A stretch of DNA of 64,000 nucleotides from Acanthaster planci (taxonomy: Eukaryota > Echinodermata > Asteroidea > Valvatida > Acanthasteridae), in assembly GCF_001949145.1 (NCBI RefSeq), contig NW_019091366.1, forward strand, positions 610,001 through 674,000. Reading direction: 5' to 3'. Shown here piece after piece: positions 40,301 through 52,793 of the stretch. Position 1 is the first letter of the stretch; every line of letters begins with the position of its first letter. Under the pieces are notes generated by a model, which was given only the letters and a program-made list of their open reading frames with translations, was not told where the DNA came from and searched no databases. The position numbers and the translations under genes were made by a program.

Positions 40301-40960
40301 AATTTGTGTTCCCAACGGCTTCGTCAAACAATATTACTTCATTTTCAAAACAACCCTCGACCGGATGTGCATGTATATGCCTGTCTCAATTTCCTCATTT
40401 GGAGATTGATGTGCGCGTGGGGTATACTCAGTGAGGTGACACAGAACATGAGGAGCTAACTGGTGATTTACGAGTTCACCACCCGCCCATGTGACAGGCT
40501 CTTGACAAACAGCAAATCTGGTCCTGCACCATTAGGTAGATTTCTTCATTATTTCTTTGGAACCTGTGAAGATAAGGATGTCCATGACACTGGTCAGCTG
40601 GTCTGGCCTTGGGATAACAAACCTGAACCTGAAGGCAGCCAGTTTGCCATTCTTACACGGACCCGAAGAAAGCTCCACACTGCCCAAAGTGGGGACGCAA
40701 TGGCATTACCTGTATGCACGTACAATGGACACAGAGCAGTACATGTACATGTACTTCATAACCACAGTTGGCACAGCCCAACTTTGAATGTACATGGCAC
40801 TTATGTACATGTAAGAATGTACTGGTACTTTATGTACCCGCACCGTACCTTGCTGTCGGCGTCCGTTGTGGGAATTCATTTCCAGGCTGATGTTCCTCCT
40901 GCGGTTTTTCTGCCGACACCCGCACCAGGAGCGCGGCCCTTTCATGCAGCAGGACGCCAT
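19385..40960 (-). CDS. HSPA12: HSPA12-type Hsp70-like ATPase, short form with cysteine-rich first exon (700 aa)
   Basis: Exons on the minus strand: 40849-40960, 35610-36067, 25020-25244, 24353-24539, 21657-21853, 21037-21241, 20370-20473 and 19385-19999 (stop TAA). Every border is GT/AG and every phase agrees; total 700 residues, near the 675-686 of vertebrate HSPA12A/B. Nucleotide-binding elements are intact: phosphate-1 [17 protein letters not shown] (about 100-116), phosphate-2 [17 protein letters not shown] (about 332-348) and the adenosine motif [12 protein letters not shown] (about 502-513). Other family blocks are [68 protein letters not shown] and [19 protein letters not shown]. The protein is an atypical Hsp70 relative lacking a standard substrate-binding domain; the cellular role of the family is not settled. 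I use the family name because A versus B cannot be assigned to an invertebrate gene. The segment before phosphate-2 looks about 20 residues shorter than the human protein. Confidence 0.93.
20073..20145 (+). repeat. tRNA-derived SINE head or tRNA pseudogene (HSPA12 last intron)
   Basis: A polymerase III A box (TAGCCCTGTGG, 20081-20091) and a perfect B box (GGTTCGAATCC, 20125-20135) have the spacing of a tRNA gene. The anticodon arm is irregular and the ends do not pair into an acceptor stem, so this is not a working tRNA. It lies in the intron between 20000 and 20369. Confidence 0.65.
20684..20756 (+). repeat. tRNA(Ala)-like SINE head or tRNA pseudogene (HSPA12 intron)
   Basis: The A box TAGCTCCAACGG (20692-20703), an anticodon arm CCTG-TTAGCATT-CAGG with AGC at 20717-20719, and the B box GGTTCGAATAC (20735-20745) mark a tRNA-Ala(AGC)-like sequence. 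The anticodon loop is 8 nt and there is no matching acceptor stem, so it is degenerate. It is distinct from the copy at 20073-20145. Confidence 0.6.
21854..24352. other. HSPA12 intron, nothing recognised
   Basis: A 2.5-kb intron between the exon at 24353-24539 and that at 21657-21853. Open frames inside have no splice logic or family similarity. Phases of the flanking exons match directly (G|GA), so no hidden exon is required. Confidence 0.7.
31476..31964. mobile_element. 489-bp foldback element with 134-bp arms
   Basis: Arms 31476-31609 and 31831-31964 are inverted copies, close to 88% identical by eye and equal in length. They contain the shared words cagtgtttaccgcggtgca, gtgggtgaaaggt and gtaacgtatactat. 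A spacer of about 221 bp lies between them and is AT-rich. No protein frame is present, which fits a non-autonomous foldback DNA transposon. No target-site duplication was seen. Confidence 0.8.
32881..32925. repeat. C8 ... G13 homopolymer hairpin
   Basis: A run of eight C (32881-32888) and a run of thirteen G (32913-32925) are separated by 24 bases and can form a G:C stem extended by flanking ttccc/gggaa. Low-complexity sequence; the run lengths may be assembly-sensitive. Confidence 0.6.
35610..36067 (-). CDS. HSPA12: HSPA12 exon carrying the phosphate-1 loop; common acceptor for alternative 5' exons
   Basis: The exon has a strong acceptor (ttttttttccttgcccgctag|GC) and is open from there, in phase 1, through about 36 Ser/Thr/Pro/Ala/Asn-rich residues before [12 protein letters not shown] and the Hsp70 fold. 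It ends GATCCA|GTGAGT in phase 0 and joins [13 protein letters not shown] of the next exon. The Met at 35958-35960 could start a minimal protein, but the acceptor shows an upstream exon is normally attached. The conserved block is [12 protein letters not shown], then [16 protein letters not shown]. Confidence 0.93.
40101..40232. repeat. Short foldback repeat
   Basis: Left arm from 40101 (gcttggccggtcttaaa ... gggagaatgaac) pairs with right arm up to 40232 (gcattcattctcc ... ggtcttaaac ... ggaccggcagagc) as an imperfect inverted repeat of about 45 bp. A short inner palindrome (gcct...aggc) caps the loop. It looks like a small MITE. Confidence 0.5.
40849..40960 (-). CDS. Alternative first coding exon of HSPA12 (Cys-rich N terminus)
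   Basis: A 37-codon open exon, [19 protein letters not shown]..., ending CAA G|gtacgg in phase 1, exactly what the acceptor at 36067 needs. It is GC-rich within AT-rich surroundings, which argues for real coding or promoter-proximal sequence. Cysteines at 4, 5, 13 and 15 followed by an Arg/Lys patch at 16-22 resemble palmitoylated membrane-targeting N termini; that function is inference. No splice acceptor is needed because it begins with its own ATG. Without transcript data the call rests on phase, donor and composition. Confidence 0.65.
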
Positions 40961-43900
40961 GGGACAGAGGGGGGGAAGAGGAGCCACTCCAATCAGAGCA
41001 CCAAACTGCTACATCCAACGACAGACTACATGTACAATGTACATCACAGTGTACTGCACATCACAGTCACACTACACAGCCGGGTTTCCGCGCAGGCCTG
41101 TGGATGGGCCATCACACATCAAGCCAGACCCTCTCTCCCTCTCTTCCTGGCCTTAAAATTCCTGAAGTCTGGAGTGGCTGTATTCAAGAAGGGCCAGGTT
41201 CGGGCACTGGCTTGACCCCTGCGTGCTGGCAGCCCAAATCCTCAGTGACAAAACTCTTCCCCCCAAAAAAAGAGTCTTGGCAGGAACCTCCTGTCTGCAG
41301 TTCCAGACACGTTCAAGTGCTTTTTGGCCCAAAGCGAGACTTTTTACTTGTCACTGAAGGCGAATTAAAATCAAACTCCCTCACTCAAGCAAACATGATC
41401 AGTATTCCAATTTTCATGGTGTCTGATCTGTTCGTCTCCCACACCATGAATGAGTTTCTCCACTCGAGACTCGAGACTTCCCTTAACCCTCCAATTGCTC
41501 ATGTCAATGGTATTTCTGACAAGCCAAAAGTCGCATCGTCCTCAGCAGACTAAAAAAAGGGCAGACTAATTTATTAGTGGGCGGGAACTTGACATTAAAT
41601 CTCCCCTTTCAACAGCCTGGTAACTGATACAATAATTGCCTGTATTTAGCCCACGCCAAATTGCCAATGATACAGAAGATGGCTGGAAATGATGCCCTTC
41701 AGTCGGGTGAACATATCAAATGCCGGCACGAAGTCAGAACAGTCAAAATCTGACACCTGTCAACTAACAAAAACAAAGTCTTGAGTTCTTAATTGGTTTC
41801 TCCAAATGACTGTTATGTCTACCAGCAAAAGCCAGATGTGGGAAATGTTTCCTTGTTAGTTTAATTGATATATATATCAACCAATTAAACAGACGTTTGT
41901 GTATGGATTGTTTTCCTCTGAAGATAGACGGTCTTCATCTGTAGAATCTTGCACACACTTGAGGTTTGATAATCAGAATGTTTTCACTGAATGTTGCCAA
42001 AGCTGAAAAAGCTGAAAAAAGCTGAAGGCGTTGAAGAGAAAAGATTTCCATCTTTTGATTCATCAGGGACACACACGTGAACAAAGTGTCTTGAGTGGAC
42101 AATCTGGCTTACATTGGTACAAGTGAAAATTTTTCTTTCATGTTCTGTTCCTGTTTGTGTGAGTTTTTTTATGAACATGTGCACAAATTTAATTTCCTTA
42201 AAATATGAGCCCTTGAGTGACCGGAGTGTGCAGTGCTGTACGTGAATACTGAGAGATTTTTTAATTTTACGTTTTGTTCCAGAAGAACTATGGCTCAGAA
42301 CAACTCAAACTTGTGGCTTTTTTGACAGTTCTATAACTGACACATAGTATGGGACTTTAAAAACCCTTAACTTTTCAAAAGAACCATCAATAAAAGTTAA
42401 ACAGATGTCTATCGGCTATATGCCACAGCTATGTACATGTAACATTTTGTATTGGGCTGTTTCTGGCACTTACACATAATGGACACCAAAACCACTGAAG
42501 GCCTAGTGTTATGAGCAACAGGGTGCCAGATCCCTGATTTCAGCCTTCAATGTCATGGAAAAAAAATTGAATCAGTTGAACTGGAAATGGGAGAAAAGGC
42601 TGGAGCTGACCTCACTACTACCACACCAAGCTGCAGAAAGACACAGTAATACCATGGAAATACCAGCTACACAGCCCAACCCCAAGAGCTGGTGACTGAC
42701 GTCACTGCACTGCCCCAACTGATATGCCCAGCTGGGAGGCAAATTGTCTTGATCCAATTTCCCACCAATTACGCCCCAAATGAGGTCTGAGGTCCCCCAG
42801 TTTGTTTGTAAACATGAGCAGATATGACAAGGCGCGTATGAAATGGGATTTTTCATCTTGCCTCTCCCGCCATGCTTTGGTAGCTTTTCCAAAAAGCCTT
42901 AAAAACGAGGTGAGACAAATCTCCACTTACTTTTCACGTAAAAATATTAATCAATGTCACGACGTAAAAGGCAAAAAATAGGTATAAATGTAAATTTCAG
43001 ATTCAAGGTGAACAATCTAACCTTTATGAGTCTCCCCTGTAAATGAATGTTTCAAACTTTAGACTTATCCACATTATAGGAAAAGGTAATTTTCCACTTG
43101 CTCTTGTTTGAATTTCCTTGATGCAATTTGAGGCTTGGGGTTGGATAAATGGTGACAGTTGTTCCAAGATCCAGCAGTCGGCAGGCCCCATTTCTGTGAC
43201 TTGTAATCCATGTTTGTTAACTTCTTAAACATACAGCAAATATCAGGTTTCATCCTTCATTTGTTTGCACTTGAAAATGTCTCTGTCCTCCAATTAAACA
43301 AGCAAAAACTGGACAAAAGAACACATAATTTAGAATATCTTTGGTGTTGGATGCTTGATTGTATCAAATAAATCTCCAAAATAATGATGACCCCCAAAAA
43401 ATCATGTGCCGTGTTCCAGGATCCCGCACACATTGTATCCATGCACTGGTAATCCCGGATCTAGTTGACACTCAACATTACATGGCTCTGACCATGTAAA
43501 TCATGTGCACGTGATGAGTGTACGTGCACCAGAAGATCCCATTTAATTGTACAGGTGTACCCACACTACATTGATGCCTGCACCTGGTGGGATCCACTCT
43601 TTCCCACAAGAGTGTGTACCCAACTTTGACCTTTGACTAGAATTTTCATGCCCTGACCTTAGCTGGGGTCAATCAAAGGGGTTGGGAGGTCCAGCATGTT
43701 GCCCAAATACCACACCTACAGTGTAGTTCACGCAGATTTGACCTTGAATGGGGCACTGTACTGAGATGCCGGCCCCAACTGTTGGCTCGTAATTGTCTCC
43801 TTCTTGTTAAACTGTTGCTACTTGAGTTGGGGGGGGGTTATTGAAGTGCAAAATTTTAACCATGGAGGAAGTCGGGTGGAATCATAGACCACAGTTCCAG

Positions 43901-46900
43901 CTATCAATGGGTTCTTGATGTCAAATTCCGGTTCAGATTCTGACATCTTGGATCTTGAAAAAAATGGGGCAAAGAATCAGTTCACAAAATCTAAAATGCT
44001 TTATAAAAAAGTCTGCCCGAGAACACGACATGCCACACACTGAACAGGAAACTGTATGGGTAGGAATACAGAAATTTCAAGGAAACTCCAATTATGCTAA
44101 ATTGGAACTATCTGAATTGCTCACACTTCTTTAGAAGGCAGTGCATTATTTCATAATGTACACATTAAAAACAAAATTAATTCATCACTTCCAATCAGTA
44201 AAAAAAAATGAAATCAGGAAAGATATTGTTGTAGTACAAGAACATGTACATAGAAAACAAGTTGCAGAGAATATGCAAAAGGTGCGTTGAACTGGGCTGG
44301 GGGGGGGTAGAGAAAAGCTGTGAAACTGACAGAATTGTCTAATCGATGATCTTGCCATCCTATCCCAGGGTGGAATTTGACCAAGATCCTCACTGGGTGT
44401 CAACTGGGTCAAAGAGGGCAAAATGTTAATCTACCGTCCCTGTTAAAATACTCTGTTCTGTCTGCTGCCGTAATTGAATAAGAGCCAAGTAGACTTATGA
44501 ATGAACCTAGATGCTTTTGATACCGAGTTATAGATTTTCCAGCAGCCAGCAGTAACTGGTATGCGGCACAAAACTTGTATTTGTGATTTGCAGAGCAATA
44601 TCCAACCGGTGCTTGTACTTAATAATATTTCTACCAGGATAGTGGAGGAAGGGGTTGAAGATGGTCACTACACACAGGAAACTGTGTTGGTTCATTTCTC
44701 AGACAAACCTTGGGCGTTTACATTGACTTCTGTCATGCATGTAGGAACCTAGGTAGGCACTAAGTATTTCTGGCAATGATTGGAACAGCTCCTTGAACAA
44801 CAAGGCCTGAGGGTTTATTGATTCTAGGCCAGACGAAAGTAAACATTTAATTCGCAAAACTTCATTAGCCTCAAAATCCATTCAGGAGTGATTGCGTCTG
44901 TGTTCATAAAAAATTCACCAGTCACTGTAGCACACACTAGTAATAACTGAACTGTGGACCATGTTGAAGCATGCACATGTGTAGATGTACATGTATGTAT
45001 GTACATGTAGGCCTAACACTTCATCACTTCGGGGAGAAAAAGAAAAAAAGGTGGATTTTTTTCTGCCAACTCGGGGCAATTACCTGTGGGTATCCCAGAC
45101 GGAAAAATATTTTGAAATTTCCCCTGTCTTTATTTACATTTTATGGTAGCCCATGTTTCATCGCTTCCTGCCTGTTTGGAGTTGATGATGTATCTGAAGC
45201 TATAACAGATGATTAGGTTTAATCTCCGGTAAATAAATAGACAGATTTCAAAGCTGGATGATGGCAAGGACTCAAAAGTGGGTCCTTCCCCTGGCATAGG
45301 TCAGGCTTAGGTACATCAAAAAATTACCTCAGTGGAATGTTGGGTAGGGTTCCCTGGGGTCAGGAGTGCCAGGCAACTTGGCTAAGTGCCAATATGATAC
45401 CAACTCTCTTTAGTGACACCCTTGGGGGATTTGTTTTTTCTTTATTACTAAAGATGAGAAACTTGAAGGTCTTTCTATTACAACCGACATATGATATAGG
45501 CGGGTCCTGCATAAAATTTTGGTGAATACAACATTTCCAACAGCAAGTTAAAAAAACAGAAACTTAATTGCTCCGATATTTTCAGAGCCACAGATGATGT
45601 GTAACTATAAAAACGGTATTATGCACATTTGCAGACCAGAAAACCTAGTGAAGTGATTTATTGATTTTCAGTCTACAATAAAAAAAAAACGAGTCAAGTT
45701 AACTAGTCAACAAAGAATAAGAAAAATTTCCGCAACTTCTGGGAAAAGGGCATGTCCCCTCTTCAGCTCAGAAAAATGAAATTGAAACTCCGACAAGTAT
45801 GCCTGTGGTTTAGTCAACTTTTGGGGGGCTCAATGTGTGTCATCCATGCACCCCATCGTAATTGGTCCTGGGGTGCCCTTCTCATTCTAACTGCACAATA
45901 ACTGGTCCTGTGCCAATACAAACAGACCATGAACTCAAGTGGGTACTTTTGGGAAGGTTATACGCCAGAAATAAGACACTCCACCATACAGCAATTTTTT
46001 ATTTTGCGGTGATGAAAATCTTTAGAAGTGGCCAACTGTGGTTGCAGCAGGGACACAGAATATTTGACATTCTTCTGTTAGTCTGTTTTTGTTCTTTTGC
46101 CACTGAGGTGTGGATGGATAAGACACCTGAAATGGTACAACAGCACTATTGTCTTGGTGATAATGGAGTCATTGTTCACCAAATAAAAGGGTTTGTTATG
46201 CGCAAATGAAAACAAAACAGGCTGCACTTATGTTTCCAACAATAGCATTTTTCAGTCTAGTATCTGTGGCTGCCGTATCATATACATGTCCCCTCACCAA
46301 AAGTGCATTTCTGTTTAAGATATCCCTGTGATCACCTCTTTCTATTGCAAAATCTGATTTTGTTTAATGTCTTTCATGGAAACAACTTATCTAAAGCCCA
46401 TTGGATCTTTTCACTTTTTAAAAAACAAATAAGCAGCCCCCTACAGGCAGCAGATGAAAAGTACTGGCTTCTGATAACATTTAGCAGCCAAGCAGTTGCA
46501 AGGTTAAAGTAACCACAGAGTACATGAACAGTATGCCAGAGACATTATCTCACAGAACAGAACAGTGTATCATATCTTTTGTGCTTAACTTAAAAGTGGA
46601 TGAAGTAATCTTCATTTTGGTTGAGGTCCCGTCCCCTCCCCCCACAGAATCCCACAGAGTCCCTTGTAAACAAACAAAATATTGCAAGATGAATTTCATT
46701 TCTTAACTACTTTCCTTTCAATTCTGCAGAATTTTGCTGGCAAAGACACTATGTCTCCACCCACGGAACTGGGCCCGGCAGGACTGGTAATTCTCAACCG
46801 TTAAGGGCGATACGGAATCCGATACTGGAATCACCCAGGGCGGTTTATGAGCTTGAATTTCATAATTTCATCGGATTTTTCTCGCTTTCCCAAGCGCTGA

Positions 46901-48800
46901 AGGTGCACGGGTGGGTAACAGTCTGTTTGGGTTCTCTTTCACGGCTAGAGTAACTAAGGTCCCATGCGGAAGATTTCTGGAATTTCTGTGGGAAACTACT
47001 GACATGGTTCGCCACAAGCCTCAAAAATTTCACTTTCAATTTTCTCCGCGCTGGATATATTTTCCCATGCACGAATGATATGACAGTCGAATTGCGGAAA
47101 GTACATGTACTTGCATTTTATTTTGATCATGAGGAAACCAGCCTTAGATCATATTTCACATAATCCAAAATGTGTTGACTAGCAACTTTCATAAATATGC
47201 AACCCACATGTTGTACATGTATACTGCCATTTCCACTGGTTTCTGACGATTAATTTCTCCAATGAAAATACATCCATGTGTATTAGTTACCAGCGAAGAT
47301 AGACATTACATGACCAGAGGCAGGAAAACCAAAAAAGGTAATTCTACATGGAGTTTCATAACATGAACAGCATTTAAATACACAAAGAATAACAGTAAAA
47401 CTATCTGTGGCACTGGCCCCCCTCATGTTTTGTCTTTTGACCTCTTGGCAGCTGCTGTTTTACACTTCTCTTTCCCCCAAAAGACACCAGCCACAGATGA
47501 TCCCAAAAGACAACTCTCCCCTCAATCCAAAATTTATTCACCTGTATTCTCTCTTAATTCTTCCTTTTCCCTTCTCATCAGTGACCACTTCTAGTTTGGG
47601 ACCGACCCCCGACATCGCATAGAAAGAGCTGAGATAACATAACAGATGCACTGAGAGGGGGACGGATTATGATTACGGTTTGTGGCAATCAGCAGGTGAA
47701 ATTCTTGAGGTATTCCCCTGCTGTGTTCTTCAATGACCTGGACACTTGGCTGGACATCAACATGATTACCCTGGGTTCGGTGAATGGCCACACATAATCC
47801 CAGCACACATTAAATTGGCTGTTACATTGATAAAGCAACTGCACTTAGGAGTGCTTGTCGTCAGGAATAATAAACACTGACAATATCAACTCAGGAAGCA
47901 TATCTCAGGGCAAATTTCTCACAGAAAAAATTCTTCAGTATTTTGAAACATAAGATTGGGAAAAAAAGACAACCTGATAACATTTGGAAGAAAGAATTAA
48001 AGATGGATTATTTCTGATCCATACGATTTCAAGGAATTCAGCTCCACATGCTTTTATGTGTACTCCAGTTAGGGAAGAGAGAAAAATTCTACTGGAAAAA
48101 CAAAGTTTGGAACCATCACTGATTATTTAGTGGGCAAGAAAACTTAACCATAAAGATCGTTTCAGAAAACATGTTACATGTAATGGAACTTTCCACACTA
48201 AATGGTTCCAAATAAATGTAAAGATCGACAAGATCAATTTCAAGGGGGTCATAAATGGTACTATTCCCTGGTTTGGGCCATGTGCTGGAGTTAACGTTAT
48301 TGATGCAATTTTCCATTCAGCAGGAATTTTGTGGAGCAGTGCTCACCCAAGAACCACCCACTGGCAAAGGGTGCTGTGTACGATTTTGGCCACAGGCTAT
48401 GCAACATACCGCAAAACCAGTCCTTCAAAGCAACCCATTTCGAGGGCAAATAATGACAAATTTTGCCCCCAACTGTTTTCCCTTGGTTCCATCTAGAAAC
48501 GTATTGCCCAACGTTCCCTGAAATGTGTCAGATTTTATCAAACCCTGACAGGAAATGCTACATTTCAGAGTCCCACACTGAGCCTAACTTCACGCCTCGC
48601 CTATTTTCCAAAGTGCTCCTGCACTCTACTACTTCCAGTGGAAATTTTTGACAAACTTTGACTGAAAATGTCAAACTGAAAAAAAGTCTCACAATCACTA
48701 TAAAAAAAGAGAAATTGTTTGAGAGTCACACAAACAGATCTAATATCCATTTAAATGACTATTTGAAAATTCTACTAGAGAAATTGAAACTTTGACTTAC

Positions 48801-51800
48801 TTGGTTGTGGATTTAACTCAAAGCTTGGTTGTCCATAAATGTCCGCTTCAGCGGTTCCTTCAAGGTTGCCATCGATGTCAATCTTGCAAGCTTTCAATGG
48901 CCTTTTCTCTGTCTCTGTGCCCAACCTCTCAGCACTGCCTCCTGATCGTGTCCTGTGTTTCCCCTTGCTAGAGGATTTCCCCAGCTTCCATCTACCCTTC
49001 TTGGACTTCTTCCCAACTGGCTTCTTGGCATGTGCCCCAGCCTCCGGATCGGTGGGGGAGGTGGCTCTAGGTTCCACTGGGTGCTCAAGTTCAACAGCTC
49101 GCCTGTCCAGGGACTTGGATCGTTGGGGTGAGAGCTTGAGGTGAAGCTTAGGGAGGCCAAGAGAAGTCAAGAGGCCGCCTTTCTTCTTTGAGAGTTCACC
49201 GGCATTTGTCTGTGAGTTGTGGGATGATGCAGACTTGGCCGAAGAGTGGGATGAGGTGCTCTGCTTGCGATGTGCACTGGGGGTTTCCACTGAGATGTTG
49301 ACATCCAGGGCTTCAGGCTGAGGAGATGCTGAGGTCATCTCTAGGTTATGCTCCTCAGCAGACTTCATGGCCATATCTGGCACCTTTGGCGTGTACATCA
49401 CAGTGTCATCGGCTGCTTCCTTTTCCTCATCTCTCGGTATCTTCTCTTCTGTGTCACTGTGAGTAGACCCATCTTCACTCACGACCACGCCCAGTGACAA
49501 TCCACCCTTGATATCAGTGAATCTGTACTTTGGTACAGTCACTTGCACCTTGGGACACACCTCGTCTTCCCAGTTCAGGTCTAGGGAACTGGCTGGATCC
49601 TCCTGGCTCGGTGTGCCAGCGCGGCACTCGCAGAGATCCTTATCAGCATCACCATTTGGATAACTGGGGCTTACTTGCGCCCCAAAAGATATATCAGCCA
49701 AACGGACACCGAGATCATGCAGGCCTGACAGACTGCAGTCCTGTTCAAGTTCATTAGCATTGGCACTGAATTCTGGTGGGATTTCATCATCAAAATCAAG
49801 CTTAGCCCTCACATCATCTTTGGCAGTGTTAATGGGATCCTCTCCTTTTCCTGCAAGGCCTCCAAATCTCATTTCCAAGTCTACTCCTATGTCTTCTTCA
49901 GGCTTCACGAAAGATGCTTTCAATTCACTTTCAAGAACCGGCTGAGGGACCACTTCAACTGAATCATTTGTTGCAATGACAGAGACTTGCTGAAAACCTC
50001 TCTCCTGTTCGTCATCATCACTGGCAACTCCACATTCAACACCACATGCCTCATTACTGGGTGGGGCAACCGTCTTGGACTTCTTTGATGAGGATTTCTT
50101 TGTTGCGGGGTGCAATCCACCAAACTTCGGCAGAGAGAAATTCAAATGAGACAGCTTGAACCTGTGCCTGGTTGGCGAATTTACTGGATCAGGGGACTTT
50201 GATTGCCTGTGACTCATGTCAGGAATCATACCCTCCACCTCCGTTGATAAATCAGCTGTTTTGACTTGATTTTCCAAAGAAGCATCTCTGCTTCCTGCTG
50301 ACAATTCAAGTCCTGCTGACAGCTCAACATCCACGGCTTCTCCCTCCCCAACTGCCTTCAAATCCAAAGTACCGTCAGAGCCTTCTTCCATCATGACATC
50401 TCCCTCTACCTTGACTCCTGCAACTTCAGGCAAATCACTCTTAAAGTCATCATCAACTGGTACATCTGCGCTGCATGATCCACTTAGACAGAGGTTTACA
50501 TCAATTGGAGACTGCAAATCCTCTACTTTTTCTCCATCAACCTCAACATCATTCTTGTCATTGCATGGGGGATCAACCTCTACCTCAGTCATACCACCTG
50601 ATGATAAAGACACTCCTGGTCCAACTGAAATGTCAGCTTTTTCACTATGAACTGCTGGACTCTCTGTTTGTATGACATCAATATTACCATCTACATGTAC
50701 AGGTATGTTTGCTTTAGCTTCTGGAGAACCATCCTGATCTCTAGTTGCTGAATTAGTCTCTGGTTTCGCTTCAACCTCAGGCTGAATGCCAACCACTGAT
50801 GGTACATTGACGTCCAATCCCCAAGCCTGCAATTTGGAGTTATCATCTGCTTCTAAATTGGCCTCCAGATTAGCAGTCACTGCAGGCTTAATCTCTTCAC
50901 TACTGAGACTTGGAACACCCTCATCAAGGTCTGAATCACCTTCTACGAAAGCAGGAACAGCAACAAAGAGTCCATCAACTTGGGGTTTACCACAAGCAGT
51001 GCTGACATCAATGCTAACTTCTTTTCCTGAAAAGTCGGCAATACCATCTAGGGCAGTCAGTGCTTCTACCTCAACAGCGCCAAAAGAAGAATGCTGCACT
51101 TCAGGAATGGCTATCTCTTGACTACACGTAGATGACATCTTTACTTCCAGATCATTCTCAGCTAAGATCTCTGCTTCACAAGACTTAACAGGAGAGATAC
51201 ATGTACTTGCCTCAATTTGCACCTCATCCTCCAACGCAGGATTACCTTCTATAGCAGGTGGCTTGGCAGTGACTTCAGCACTGGGAAAAATAACCTTATC
51301 TGCAGATGGGGATTTGGGAGACTTCTTGCCACTGAACCTTGGAAGGTGAAGATGCATGTTGGGAAGTGTGAAAGATTTCTTCTTGGACCTCTTGAGTTCT
51401 AACTCTCGCTGAGAAACATCTGGAACAGAGGGTGCCCTGTTGTCAAGGACACACTCATCGTAGCCTGCAGCTGACCTCCTCCTGCTTATATCCAACTCAG
51501 ATGAAGCTTTTGATACACGTGAACTTTCTGCCTGAATCTTATCGCATGTCTCCCTCTCTTTGTCAATACTGAAGCTGATTTTACCCTCGCCAACACTGGG
51601 TTGGTTGCTCTTTGTTGCGACATCCAACTTGCCGGAGCGCTTCCCTCGAAACCTTGGCAGGTGGAAATTGAAGCCTGAGAAGAAACCCTTAGATTTGGTT
51701 TTCTGTTTCACTTCAGGCACTGGCTTAGAAGGCACTTCCTCAGTGGTATCTACAGACCCTTCTTCGTTCATCACAACTTGGATCCTCTTTTCTCCCTCAG

Positions 51801-52793
51801 CATCAGAATCTGATGAGAGCTCCTTCAAGTGAAGTTGAATCTCAGGAACAGTTGAGGAGGGAACTTCCACAGAAGTTGAGTCATCAGGTCCTGGAAGCAA
51901 CTCCCCAACAGACAGCTGAACTGATCTGGGACCTACAGCAGGAGCACTGAGTCCTTCAGCATCAGGGACCTTGGTGATGTCCTCAACTTCTACAACTTCA
52001 CTTGGCTGGGTTGCAGCCTGGATCTTGATATTGGGAGTAGCCTCATCCTCAATGGAGGCAACTCCTTGAATGACAATCTCTCCAGATGTTCCCTTGGCAC
52101 TGCTCTCTGATGAGGAGGAAGACATAGAAGATGAGATACTCCTTTTGTCATCATCCTCAGATACTTCCTGCTTACACTTCAGGTCTAAAGTAATCACACT
52201 GTTTCCATCAATCCCAACAACCTTCTGATGATCCTCATTTTCATCCCCATCATTTTCCCATGTCATCTGACACCCTACATCAACAGGACCAGATTCCATA
52301 TCATTTGCAAGTGGATCACTCAAGCACACTTCAAAATGACCTTCAGCCTCAACATTCAAGGCCTCCTCATCCCCTCCAGTATCCAACTTCAATCCTTCCA
52401 CCTTCCCTACATCCTTCTGTGAATCTCTTTCTGTTTCATCTCTAGCATCCACAGTCAATCCTTTTGCTTCTCCTGCGTCCAGCTGTGCATCTCTGTCCTC
52501 TTCTTCCTCAAAAGCATCAATGGTCTTAGTGAATTCACTCAGCATCTCTGGGGTGAACTGGACATCCCCTACAGAATCGTCTGCCACTAGCTGGTTGCAC
52601 TCTGCGAGGATCTTTTCAGGAGCTGCAAGCTCCCCTGTGACACCATCTTGAAGAGGACTCCGAACTTTAGCATCTTCTTCCACGGCCTCACCCACCTCAA
52701 AGGACTCGGTGGTGAGGATGAAGTCGGAGGGAGAAGAAACATGATGGGTTGACGATACATTGACCTCCAGGCTTGCCGACATTTCAATGTTAC
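48801..52793 (-). CDS. Giant acidic low-complexity exon (exon C, 1331 codons), likely N-terminal extension of HSPA12
   Basis: An uninterrupted 3993-bp exon. Acceptor: ttattcttgtatag|GT; donor: CCACAACCAA|GTAAGT; both phase 1. The product is Glu/Asp/Ser/Val-rich and mostly disordered, with four basic islands of a common pattern: FNFHLPRFRGKRSGK (about 51629-51690), MHLHLPRFSGKKSPK (about 51318-51384), LNFSLPKFGGLHPATKK (about 50090-50165) and KKKGGLLTSLGLPKLHLKL (about 49110-49192). The final part is highly basic (KKPVGKKSKKGRWKLGKSS). No catalytic domain is seen. The pattern weakly recalls AHNAK/periaxin repeats, but homology is not shown. Four codons after the acceptor there is MSASLEVN (ATG 52780-52782), resembling the start of the 61587 exon, so an alternative start here is possible. 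Joining to 36067 is in phase (A|GC) but unproven; it could instead belong to a separate gene. Confidence 0.85.

Larger units (their letters stand above)
36068..48800. other. Intronic/intergenic region between HSPA12 core exons and the acidic exons
   Basis: This 12.7-kb stretch holds one supported exon (40849-40960), a foldback at 40101-40232 and many TACATGTAC words (for example around 38580, 40740 and 41030). I found no terminal exon with a stop codon that would clearly end the acidic gene before HSPA12, nor another recognisable gene. Confidence 0.6.

Noticed and set aside
40463-41215. A 250-codon plus-strand open frame
   Set aside because: It starts at a GTG, has no family similarity or splice context, is full of translated TACATGTAC words, and overlaps the better supported minus-strand exon at 40849-40960.
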